From positions 1 to 25,544 of the forward strand of contig JBAXGW010000061.1 in NCBI GenBank assembly GCA_037139195.1: DNA of 25,544 nucleotides, given 5' to 3'. Source of the DNA: JBAXGW01 sp037139195. GTDB taxonomy: Bacteria > Bacteroidota > Bacteroidia > Bacteroidales > JAHJDW01. The notes under the pieces were generated by a model, which did not search any database, was not told the DNA's origin, and saw only the letters and a program-made list of their open reading frames with translations. The first letter of the stretch is position 1; every line of letters starts with the position of its first letter. The translations under genes and the position numbers were made by a program. Positions 16,592 to 24,101 of the stretch are shown piece after piece.

Positions 16592-16598
16592 TTTTTAT

Positions 16599-16616
16599 TT
16601 GTTAAATTATTAACAT
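16599..16616. promoter_or_regulatory. Rex operator, site 1
   Basis: TTGTTAAATTATTAACAT is a TTGTTAA-N4-TTAACAA palindrome with a single mismatch at the last base, the form reported for Rex sites in many phyla. It lies between the two divergent promoters and the regulator gene itself is the last gene of the leftward operon. Confidence 0.7.
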
Positions 16617-16633
16617 TGTTATTTTTTTAACAG
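16616..16633. promoter_or_regulatory. Rex operator, site 2 (weaker)
   Basis: TTGTTATTTTTTTAACAG fits TTGTTAA-N4-TTAACAA with two mismatches and abuts site 1, with centres 17 bp apart. Two adjacent sites may bind Rex side by side. It is weaker than site 1 because an AT-rich background can give such matches. Confidence 0.5.
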
Positions 16634-16683
16634 AAAAAAGCTGAATTTATTTAGTTTTAAATTCTCATTTTATTGATATTTGC

Positions 16684-16691
16684 TATATTTG
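16684..16691 (+). promoter_or_regulatory. -7 element of the rightward sensor operon
   Basis: TATATTTG matches the Bacteroidota -7 consensus TAnnTTTG. No clear TTTG is found 19-23 bases upstream (TTAG and TTTT only), which suggests a weak or activated promoter. The leader to the ATG at 16810 is about 110 bases and contains the 14-bp repeats. Confidence 0.45.
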
Positions 16692-16761
16692 TAAAAAAAT
16701 ATAGGTTTGTATTTTTAAATATGGAGTTGATTCATAAAGTAATTATTGAAAAAGCTATGTG

Positions 16762-16803
16762 TAATTCTTGCTTCTTAATTCTTGTTTCTTAATTCTTGCT
16801 TCT
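16762..16803. repeat. Three 14-bp tandem repeats directly before a start codon
   Basis: The unit TAATTCTTGCTTCT occurs at 16762-16775 and 16790-16803, with one C-to-T change in the middle unit (16776-16789). The array ends 6 bases before the ATG of the [2Fe-2S] protein gene, in the position of the ribosome-binding region. Confidence 0.9.
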
Positions 16804-16809
16804 AAAAAA

Positions 16810-17064
16810 ATGGAAAACAATATTGAAATAAAAATTTGCTTAGGTAGTTCTTGTTTTTCAAGAGGAAATAAGCAAAGTGTACATATTATAAAAGAGTATT
16901 TAACAAAAAACAAGCTTGAGGATACAGTTGGTTTTTCGGGTGCTCATTGTTTTGGCGATTGCTCAGATGGACCAATATTGAAAATAAATGAAACGGTTTA
17001 TAAAAATATTGAACCTACTGACATTAAATCGATATTAGATGATTTTTTTAACATAACAACTTAA
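16810..17064 (+). CDS. Small thioredoxin-like [2Fe-2S] ferredoxin
   Basis: An 84-residue protein starting at the ATG at 16810. An earlier in-frame start would translate the 14-bp repeats and is unlikely. It is a stand-alone version of the NuoE-type [2Fe-2S] domain, with ligands C10 and C15 (KICLGSSC) and C47 and C51 (AHCFGDCSDGP), followed by a short helix. Its larger relatives pass single electrons within hydrogenases and complex I. As first gene of the operon, 29 bases before the hydrogenase-like sensor, it probably brings electrons to or from that sensor, or links it to the HydABC complex. Function is inferred from context only. Confidence 0.85.
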   Translation: MENNIEIKICLGSSCFSRGNKQSVHIIKEYLTKNKLEDTVGFSGAHCFGDCSDGPILKINETVYKNIEPTDIKSILDDFFNITT

Positions 17065-17093
17065 ACTGTTTATAAATAGGCTATTATATATTC

Positions 17094-18959
17094 ATGGAAA
17101 ACGAACCATTATTAAAAATAAATAATAAAACTTGTACTATTTGCTATGCCTGTGTCAGAGCTTGTCCTGTTAAGGCAATCGAAGTAAAAGTAAATCAAGA
17201 TTACCCAAAAATTGTTCACGAACGTTGCATCGCCTGCGGAAGTTGCTTAAGTGTTTGTGCTCCAGAAGCAATAATTGTTAGAGATTCCAAGGAACAAGTT
17301 AAAAATATATTAAAATCTGGAAAAAAGGTAGCAGCAATTTGTGCTCCAAGTATTTCAGGTGAGTTTGTTGATATTACCGATTATAGGAAATTTGTAGAAA
17401 TGATTCGTGCTCTGGGTTTTAGCTATGTGAATGAGGTTTCATTTGGTGTTGACTTGGTAGCTAAAGAGTATAATAAACTGATTACAAATTCAAATGGCAA
17501 GTATTATATAACATCTTCTTGCCCTGCTGTTTCTATGTTGGTAGAAAAATATCATCCCGATTTAATTAGTAATTTAGCTCCAATAGTTACACCAATGGTT
17601 TCTACAACGAAGGTGGTTCGAAAGCTTTATGGTGATGATATTTCAGTAGTATATATTTGCCCTTGTATTGCCAGCAAAGAAGAAATTTTGAGAAGCACTA
17701 ACGAATCGAAGGTAGATGCGGTGCTTACATTTGTTGAGCTTCGTGCTCTTTTCGCCGAGCATAATATAAACGAAAACGCTTTTGAATTTTCTGATTTTGA
17801 TGCTCCACATGGCAATAAAGGTGGCTTATATGCAATTAGTAGTGGTTTAATGGAAGCTGCTGAGTTAGATCAAAGCTTAATGAATGGTGAAATAATTACA
17901 ACTGATGGCAGAGGCAATACCATTGCTGCTATTAAAGAGTTTGAAAAGCATATAGATACCATAAAACATCATTTTTGTGTGTTTTATTGTGGTGGTTGCT
18001 TGATGGGACCAGGTACATCAAGAGGTGGTGAGCGTTTTAAGCGCAAAGCTGTTGTGATTGACTTTGCCAGAAAGCGATTAGCTGGTTTGGATATTAAAAA
18101 ATGGGAGAAAAATATTAAATCATTTGAAGAGCTTGATTTATCTAGGAAATTTTTTAATGATGATCAACGTATTTCAATGCCTGATGAAGAAGCTATTCAA
18201 GAAGTATTGAAAGTAATAGGAAAAGAAGTTAATTATAATAATGTAGGTTGCGAGGCTTGTGGTTTTACATCGTGTAGAGAATTTGCAGTATCTGTAGCCA
18301 AAGGAATTGCTAAGCCCGAAATGTGTATTTCATATTCATTGAAGAGTAAACAAGATTACATAAAAACACTGAAAGTAACCAATCAAAAATTAGCCGAAAC
18401 AAAAGAGGCTCTTCGTAAATCGGAAGAAAATGCTCGCAAAGAGCAGCAAATAGCAAAAGAAGCTCTGGATAGAACATCAATGATGCTACAAAAACTTACT
18501 GCTGGGGTAGTTATTATTGACGAAAAGCTCAAAATTATTGAGGCTAACAAAAGTTTTATTACCATGTTAGGAGATGAGGCTCGTGAAATTGATGAAATTA
18601 TACCTGGTTTAGTTGGAGCCGATGTGAAAATGCTTTTGCCGTATAATTTTTATAATTTATTTTCTTATGTTTTAGAAACCGACGAAAATATATTAAATCG
18701 TGATATTCATTTAGATGACAAGCTATTTAATGTTTCGATTTTCACATTAAAGAAAAATAAAATTGTTGGAGCAGTTATTAGAGACATGTTTCAACCAGAG
18801 GTTCAGAAAGAAGAAATAATAAATAGAGTTACCGATGTGATTGATAAAAACCTAGAATTAGTTCAGAAGATTGGTTTTATTTTAGGTGAAGGGGCAGCTG
18901 AAACCGAGAAGATGCTTAATTCTATTATTCAGTCGTACCAAAACCCTAAAAAATCGTAA
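17094..18959 (+). CDS. Sensory [FeFe]-hydrogenase-like protein with PAS domain (group C3-like, HydS)
   Basis: A 621-residue soluble protein. Two ferredoxin motifs (C14/17/20/24 and C45/48/51/55) are followed by the H-domain (about 75-345), a four-Cys Fe-S motif (C386, C389, C394, C411), a coiled coil (about 418-470) and a PAS domain (about 475-585, from LTAGVVIIDEKLKIIEANKSF). It is a paralogue of the kinase-fused sensor at 10217-12220, the two aligning through the Fe-S motif. Loop 1 reads TSSCPAV (Ser142, Cys143) and loop 2 PCIASKEE, in which Ser194 takes the place of the H-cluster-contacting Lys. Loop 3 reads YCGGCLMGPG. It probably senses H2 or redox state and passes this via the PAS domain to the phosphatase encoded next, 13 bases downstream. 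Confidence 0.87.
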   Translation: MENEPLLKINNKTCTICYACVRACPVKAIEVKVNQDYPKIVHERCIACGSCLSVCAPEAIIVRDSKEQVKNILKSGKKVAAICAPSISGEFVDITDYRKFVEMIRALGFSYVNEVSFGVDLVAKEYNKLITNSNGKYYITSSCPAVSMLVEKYHPDLISNLAPIVTPMVSTTKVVRKLYGDDISVVYICPCIASKEEILRSTNESKVDAVLTFVELRALFAEHNINENAFEFSDFDAPHGNKGGLYAISSGLMEAAELDQSLMNGEIITTDGRGNTIAAIKEFEKHIDTIKHHFCVFYCGGCLMGPGTSRGGERFKRKAVVIDFARKRLAGLDIKKWEKNIKSFEELDLSRKFFNDDQRISMPDEEAIQEVLKVIGKEVNYNNVGCEACGFTSCREFAVSVAKGIAKPEMCISYSLKSKQDYIKTLKVTNQKLAETKEALRKSEENARKEQQIAKEALDRTSMMLQKLTAGVVIIDEKLKIIEANKSFITMLGDEAREIDEIIPGLVGADVKMLLPYNFYNLFSYVLETDENILNRDIHLDDKLFNVSIFTLKKNKIVGAVIRDMFQPEVQKEEIINRVTDVIDKNLELVQKIGFILGEGAAETEKMLNSIIQSYQNPKKS

Positions 18960-18972
18960 TCCATTCTTTATT

Positions 18973-20157
18973 ATGAGCGACCAATTCTATATAGAGGTAC
19001 ATTGTCAGCAAAAAAATCACGAAGGCGAACGCATTTGTGGCGATGTTTTTTTGTCGAAAAGAGTGATAGAGGAAAAACGAGTTATTGTTGTTTTATCCGA
19101 TGGAATGGGGCATGGCGTAAAGGCTAATATTTTAGCTACTTTAACGGCTACTATGTCGCTAAATTTTGTGAAAGAACATAAAGATTTTAAGAAAATTGCC
19201 GAAACTATTATGAAAACATTGCCCGTGTGTAGTGTTAGGCATATTAGTTATTCAACGTTTACCATTGTTGATGTTGAAATGGATGGCAAAGTTCGTGTGC
19301 TTGAATACGATAATCCGGGCGTAATGGTGCTTCGTGATGGCGAAATAATTGCTTTAGAGCCCGAATTAATAGAATTAGATATTGATAAATCGCGTGAAAC
19401 AATCCTAAAATCATATACTTTTTATCCAAAAAAAGAAGACCGCCTAATTATCTGTTCCGATGGGGTAGCACAATCGGGTTTGGGTTCTAAAAAATATCCA
19501 TTTGGTTGGCAAATTGAAAATGTAGCTCGATTTATCAAAGATTTAGTTGAAACAAACGAGGATATTTCTGCCAAATCTCTTGCTAACAAGGTAGTTAATA
19601 TTTCTCACGCTAACGATAATTATCATTCTAAAGACGATACCAGTTGTGCTGTTTTATATTTCAGAAATCCACGAAAGCTACTTATTTGTACCGGACCGCC
19701 TTTTGAAGATGATAATGATAAGGTACTCGGCGATTTAGTTCGAGAATTTGACGGAACTAAAATTGTATGTGGAGCTACTACTGCCGATATTGTAAGCAGA
19801 GAATTGCAAGCAGAAATAGTTGACAGTTTCGAATTTGACGACCCCGACTTGCCTCCAATTTCATTTATGGAGGGTGTAGATTTGATTACAGAAGGCATAT
19901 TAACTTTAGGGAAAACGCATGAAATATTAAAAACTTACAATAATAATACTCGTTTGGGTAAAGGACCCGCAGATAGAATTGTTAAGCTGTTACTCGATAG
20001 TGATGAAATTCATTTTGTGGTTGGAACTAGAATAAATATAGCACACCAAGATCCTAATTTGCCTGTTGAATTAGAAATTAGAAGAACAGTTATCAAAAGA
20101 ATAGCTAGAGTTTTAGAAGATAAATATTTGAAAGAAGTTCAATTGAGGTTTTTGTAA
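18973..20157 (+). CDS. SpoIIE/PP2C-family serine phosphatase linked to the hydrogenase sensor
   Basis: I start this gene at the ATG at 18973; an earlier in-frame start would overlap the sensor gene and adds unrelated residues. The 394-residue product has a PP2C-type domain (about 1-232) with metal-binding acids in C-G-D24, S-D43-G-M-G-H-G, CSD163G and D221-D222-T-S. SpoIIE-type enzymes remove phosphate from Ser/Thr, often on anti-sigma-factor antagonists. The remaining 160 residues (ICTGPPFEDDNDKV onward) form a mixed alpha/beta region with ICTG, GATTADIV and VGTRINIA segments that I do not recognise. Phosphatases beside HydS-type proteins define group C3 hydrogenase loci. No partner kinase, STAS protein or anti-sigma factor is encoded nearby. 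Confidence 0.85.
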   Translation: MSDQFYIEVHCQQKNHEGERICGDVFLSKRVIEEKRVIVVLSDGMGHGVKANILATLTATMSLNFVKEHKDFKKIAETIMKTLPVCSVRHISYSTFTIVDVEMDGKVRVLEYDNPGVMVLRDGEIIALEPELIELDIDKSRETILKSYTFYPKKEDRLIICSDGVAQSGLGSKKYPFGWQIENVARFIKDLVETNEDISAKSLANKVVNISHANDNYHSKDDTSCAVLYFRNPRKLLICTGPPFEDDNDKVLGDLVREFDGTKIVCGATTADIVSRELQAEIVDSFEFDDPDLPPISFMEGVDLITEGILTLGKTHEILKTYNNNTRLGKGPADRIVKLLLDSDEIHFVVGTRINIAHQDPNLPVELEIRRTVIKRIARVLEDKYLKEVQLRFL

Positions 20158-20182
20158 TATAATCAAAATGTAAAGCAGTAAG

Positions 20183-20214
20183 TTGCTAAAAAATTCTAAA
20201 TATTCTTATCTTTG
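20183..20214 (+). promoter_or_regulatory. Promoter of the Rpn-family nuclease gene
   Basis: TTG (20183-20185), a 21-base spacer and TATCTTTG (20207-20214) fit the Bacteroidota promoter consensus well. Initiation near 20221 leaves a leader of about 16 bases before the ATG at 20237, which supports that start codon. Confidence 0.7.
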
Positions 20215-20236
20215 CAAAAACAATAATAATTCTGTT

Positions 20237-21073
20237 ATGCGTTATCTAGATCCAAAAAACGATTTAACATTCAAGAAGATATTCGGAGAGCATCCGCATT
20301 TGCTGAAAAGTTTTCTAAATGCAATGTTGCCTCTAGATAATGGACAATTAATAGAATCTATAGAATATTTAGCATCTGAGCTTCCACCTCGTCTTCCCCA
20401 CATGAAGCATACCATTGTTGATGTTAGATGCAAAGATAATAGTGGTAGGCAGTTTATTGTAGAAATGCAAATGTGTTGGACAGATGATTTTAAGCAAAGG
20501 GTTGTGTTTAATTCTTCTAAAGCATATATTAAGCAGCTAGACAAAGGAGACGATTATCAGGCGTTACAGCCTGTTTATGCTTTAAGTTTGGTTAATGATA
20601 TTTTCGAACCAAAACTGGAAGGCTTTTATCATCATTATAAAATTGTTCATATTGAGCATTCGGATAAAGTAATTGAAGGATTAGAATTTGTTTTTGTAGA
20701 ATTACCAAAATTTAAACCACAAAATATAAGCGATAAACGCCTACAAGTATTGTGGTTGCGTTTTCTTACCGAAATAAAAGACGGAACAAGTGAGATTTCT
20801 AGCGAACTTTTTGATTATCCTGATACAAAAGAAGCAATAGCTTGTCTGCAAGAAAGTTCATTTACAGAAGCAGAATTAGAATATTACGATAAATACTGGG
20901 ATAGTATACAAACAGAAAAAACGCTTTTTGAAGGTGCAACAAAAAAAGGCAAAATTGAAGGAAGAATTGAAGGTATAATTGAAGTTGCAGAAAAACTTAA
21001 GTCAATGGGTGTTGATGTAGTTACAATTCAAAAATCAACTGGACTTTCAAAAGAAGAGATTGAGAAATTGTAA
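20237..21073 (+). CDS. Rpn-family PD-(D/E)XK nuclease / putative transposase
   Basis: A 278-residue protein; the ATG at 20237 is chosen because the family begins at MRYLDPKNDLTFKKIFGE and a strong promoter lies just upstream. The PD-(D/E)XK core is seen as Asp62 (IVDVRCKD) and E76-M-Q78 (FIVEMQM), the E-x-Q variant typical of the family. The C-terminus carries the usual repeated Gly-rich stretch (KKGKIEGRIEGIIEVAEKL) and ends in a helix-turn-helix-like tail (VDVVTIQKSTGLSKEEIEKL). Relatives are often annotated as transposases but do not behave as classic insertion sequences; E. coli Rpn proteins act as recombination-promoting DNA endonucleases. No terminal repeats were found. It is unlikely to belong to the hydrogenase system. 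Confidence 0.85.
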   Translation: MRYLDPKNDLTFKKIFGEHPHLLKSFLNAMLPLDNGQLIESIEYLASELPPRLPHMKHTIVDVRCKDNSGRQFIVEMQMCWTDDFKQRVVFNSSKAYIKQLDKGDDYQALQPVYALSLVNDIFEPKLEGFYHHYKIVHIEHSDKVIEGLEFVFVELPKFKPQNISDKRLQVLWLRFLTEIKDGTSEISSELFDYPDTKEAIACLQESSFTEAELEYYDKYWDSIQTEKTLFEGATKKGKIEGRIEGIIEVAEKLKSMGVDVVTIQKSTGLSKEEIEKL

Positions 21074-21109
21074 AACCTTTTAAAGAGAGAACTACTCAGT
21101 AATGCTTTT

Positions 21110-21901
21110 TTACTTAAAATCTTGTTGTAAATTATCCACTCTTTTAATTATCCTTAATTGATGCGAATATTTGTTGGTTTTTTCGTCGAAGATTCCTACG
21201 TGGTCAATCTTGTTTATTTTAACATAACTTGATGCATGAATAATTGTTTCGCTAGATAGCATAATTCCTACATGTGTTATTTTCCCTTCAAGGTTATCGA
21301 AAAATGCTAAATCACCTGCTTTTGCTTCTTCAATAAAATCAATTGTAGTTCCAATTTCTGCTTGTTGGTATGCATCGCGGGGAAGCTGAATCCCGTTCAT
21401 TCTAAATACAGTTTGACTAAAACCTGAACAATCGGTACCAAAAACAGTTTTTCCGCCCCATAAATATGGCGTGTTCAAATAAATCAATGCACACTCAACT
21501 ATCGATTCGGAAAGATTGCTATTTGGTTTGTAGAGTTCTATTTCTAAATTGAATTTTCTATTGTTTAAAATAACATATTGATTTTCTATTGATAAAGAAC
21601 AACCAAAAGGCAAGTTGATTTTATCTTTACTATTTACGTCTTCTATTATTATTGAAGGAAATGGATTGAATTTTTTATTTATCTTCGATTGCGAAACAAA
21701 CTCTTCGTCATTTAGTGGCATAATTAAAACTTCTTGACACCAGCCAACATATTTATCGTCAATACTTTCTATATATATCCATTCATCAATTTTATCAATT
21801 ACCTTAACCAAATCGTTAAATAATAATTGGTTAACAGTTTCGCTTCTATGCGAAGGTTCTTTTTTAATTGGTATTATTGAAAACGATGCAATTCCAAACA
21901 T
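21110..21901 (-). CDS. NlpC/P60 cell-wall endopeptidase with N-terminal SH3-like domains
   Basis: A 263-residue protein. One or two SH3b-like domains (about 1-125; EWIYIESIDDKYVGWCQ is typical) precede a C40 peptidase domain (about 130-255) with nucleophile Cys158 (GTDCSGFSQ), His210 (KITHVGIM) and a third polar residue, His222 (IIHAS). Enzymes with this order cleave gamma-D-Glu to L-Lys or meso-DAP bonds in murein peptides, and many Bacteroidota members recycle cell-wall peptides. No signal peptide is seen, so it probably acts in the cytoplasm on imported peptides. It is convergent with the Rpn gene and divergent from the HD phosphohydrolase gene. Confidence 0.87.
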   Translation of the reverse strand: MFGIASFSIIPIKKEPSHRSETVNQLLFNDLVKVIDKIDEWIYIESIDDKYVGWCQEVLIMPLNDEEFVSQSKINKKFNPFPSIIIEDVNSKDKINLPFGCSLSIENQYVILNNRKFNLEIELYKPNSNLSESIVECALIYLNTPYLWGGKTVFGTDCSGFSQTVFRMNGIQLPRDAYQQAEIGTTIDFIEEAKAGDLAFFDNLEGKITHVGIMLSSETIIHASSYVKINKIDHVGIFDEKTNKYSHQLRIIKRVDNLQQDFK

Positions 21902-21913
21902 AGTTATTATTGT

Positions 21914-21991
21914 TATATTTGCAATAATAATAATAAACTATGAATTAAACCCTAAATTGTGGTTAATTTTTGATGTTTTTTTATAATTTTG
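21914..21991 (+). promoter_or_regulatory. Candidate promoter elements for the HD phosphohydrolase gene
   Basis: Two -7-like boxes precede the gene: TATATTTG (21914-21921) without a good -33 element, and TAATTTTG (21984-21991) with TTG 24 bases upstream (21957-21959). The second would give a leader of about 13 bases. I cannot choose between them. Confidence 0.35.
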
Positions 21992-22010
21992 ACTTTTAGA
22001 ATACCTTTAT

Positions 22011-24101
22011 ATGAAGAAACTTATCCATTTAATTTCTAATCAACACGATTGGATTTATAAAATACTTTTAATATTAATTGCTTTTTCGTCAATTGTTGCC
22101 GTATTACCTAAAGAAGGAAAGTTTAAATACGAGTTTCAAAAAGGTAAGAGATGGATGAATAAAGATTTAGAAGCTCCTTTTGATTTTGGTATTCAGAAGA
22201 CTACCGATGAAATTAATAGCGAAAAAAAGAGTATTTTAGAAAATATACGTCCTTTTTATCGCGAAGACACCATTATTATTAAAAAGGTGAATGATGATTT
22301 TGAAAGTCAGTTTGAACAAAAATCAAATCTTATTAAACCGTCTAATTATAAAGGGAAGCTGGATTCTAGTATTGTTAATTTGCATAAATTCATTGGAAAA
22401 TCAATCATCGATTCAATTTATAATGTAGGTTTTATTGAAGTTAATGCCAAATATTCAAATACATTTATTTCTTTACTTAGAAATAATAAAGCAGCAGATA
22501 TCAACAAAAGTAGTTTGTATAATACATTGAATGTGAATAACTTACTGTCAAATAATTGTTTAAGTCTATATTCTGGCAAAATTGATTATAATAAAGTAGA
22601 TACGAGTTTCATAAAAAATGTATTGCAAAATATTTTAGTTCCATCCATCTTTATCGATGAAGAAACCACAAACAAGCTAATTGACGATGATTTACAAGGG
22701 ATTTCTCCATCAAAAGGACTGATTAAAAAAGGTGATTTGATAATTTCAAAAGGCTCAATTGTTAACAGCGAAAAATTTCAAGTTTTAAATTCATTAAAGT
22801 ATGAATACGAGCAAGTTGCTGGTTATACCTTCAATTATTTTGATGTTTTAATTGGTCAGTCCTTAATTGTATTAGTTTGTTTATTAGTACTATTGTTGTT
22901 TTTATTTACATTCCGACGCGATATTTTTAATAACAATCGATTGCTTTTGTTTATTTTTATAATGGTTTTTCTCAGCATTTATGCGGCAAGAATTGTTCTT
23001 AAAATAAATTATCTGCCCATTTATTTTGTTCCTTTTTGTATTTTGCCAATTATTATCCGCGTGTTTTTCGATACACGACTGGCTTTGTTTGTTCACCTTG
23101 TAACCACTTTAATTATTGGTTATATGGTTCCAAATGCATTCGAATTCATTTTTCTTCAAATAATTGCTGGTATTATTGCCATTATTAGCGTTGTGAATTT
23201 CAGAACGCGTTCGCATTTGTTCTTTACTGCAATGGTTTTATTTGTTGTTTATTCAATCGTGTATGTTGGAAACAGCATTTTGCAAGATAATACATATCAA
23301 AATATAAAATGGGAAAACCTCGTTTGGTTTGGTGTAAATGCTTTTTTAACCCTGTTTGCATATCCACTAATGTATGTGTTTGAACGAATTTTTGGATTTG
23401 TTTCTGATATTATTTTACTTGAATTATCAGATACCAACAATAAGCTTTTGCGTGAACTTGCCGAAAAAGCTCCAGGTACATTTCAGCATTCGTTGCAAGT
23501 TGCTAATTTGGCAGAAGAAGCTATTTATCAAATAGGAGGCAATGCACTATTGGTTAGAACTGGAGCCTTGTATCACGATATTGGAAAAATGGATATGCCA
23601 TTGTTTTTTATAGAAAATCAAATTACAGGAATGAATCCTCACGACGAAATTTCGTTTGATGAAAGTGCGAAAATAATTATTAGTCACGTAATTAAGGGTA
23701 TTGAAATTGCTAAAAAGCACAATTTGCCTGAAATAATAATTGATTTTATTCGCACTCATCATGGAACAAGCAGAGTACAGTATTTTTATCAGTCATTTGT
23801 AAACGATTTTCCAGAAGAAGAAGTTGATGAAAATGCCTTTACTTACAAAGGTCCTATTCCGTATTCACGCGAAACGGCTATATTAATGATGGCTGATTCA
23901 ATTGAGGCCGCTTCAAGAACGCTAGGAATTACTACTCCCGAAGCAATTGACGAATTGATTGATAAAATTATAAAAACTCAAATGTCAATAAATCAGTATA
24001 TTAATGCTGATATTACTTTTAAAGATATAACAAAAATTAAACGTATTTTCAAAAAACGCTTAATTAATGCGTATCATGTAAGAATTGAATATCCTTCATA
24101 A
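22011..24101 (+). CDS. 7TM-HD phosphohydrolase (PgpH-like, probable c-di-AMP phosphodiesterase)
   Basis: A 696-residue membrane protein. An N-terminal membrane anchor (about 18-34) is followed by an extracytoplasmic 7TMR-HDED-type domain (about 45-275), a block of hydrophobic segments (about 280-470, consistent with seven transmembrane helices) and a cytoplasmic HD domain. The HD metal ligands are visible: H493 (TFQHSLQVANLAEEA), H522-D523 (YHDIGKMDMP), further His residues (ISHVIKG, RTHHGTS) and a late Asp (MMADSIEAASR). This architecture is that of PgpH, which hydrolyses the second messenger c-di-AMP to pApA. Length and order match the family. The last codons lie inside the left arm of the inverted-repeat element at 24098-24258. 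Confidence 0.92.
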   Translation: MKKLIHLISNQHDWIYKILLILIAFSSIVAVLPKEGKFKYEFQKGKRWMNKDLEAPFDFGIQKTTDEINSEKKSILENIRPFYREDTIIIKKVNDDFESQFEQKSNLIKPSNYKGKLDSSIVNLHKFIGKSIIDSIYNVGFIEVNAKYSNTFISLLRNNKAADINKSSLYNTLNVNNLLSNNCLSLYSGKIDYNKVDTSFIKNVLQNILVPSIFIDEETTNKLIDDDLQGISPSKGLIKKGDLIISKGSIVNSEKFQVLNSLKYEYEQVAGYTFNYFDVLIGQSLIVLVCLLVLLLFLFTFRRDIFNNNRLLLFIFIMVFLSIYAARIVLKINYLPIYFVPFCILPIIIRVFFDTRLALFVHLVTTLIIGYMVPNAFEFIFLQIIAGIIAIISVVNFRTRSHLFFTAMVLFVVYSIVYVGNSILQDNTYQNIKWENLVWFGVNAFLTLFAYPLMYVFERIFGFVSDIILLELSDTNNKLLRELAEKAPGTFQHSLQVANLAEEAIYQIGGNALLVRTGALYHDIGKMDMPLFFIENQITGMNPHDEISFDESAKIIISHVIKGIEIAKKHNLPEIIIDFIRTHHGTSRVQYFYQSFVNDFPEEEVDENAFTYKGPIPYSRETAILMMADSIEAASRTLGITTPEAIDELIDKIIKTQMSINQYINADITFKDITKIKRIFKKRLINAYHVRIEYPS

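Noticed and set aside
16572..16595. A further possible palindrome (TTGA...TCAA) within the leftward promoter spacer.
   Set aside because: The arms are only four bases and do not fit the Rex consensus, so it is probably chance.
20237..21073. The Rpn-family gene as part of an insertion sequence.
   Set aside because: No terminal inverted repeats or target duplications were seen around it, it has its own regular promoter, and the family is known to be non-classical.
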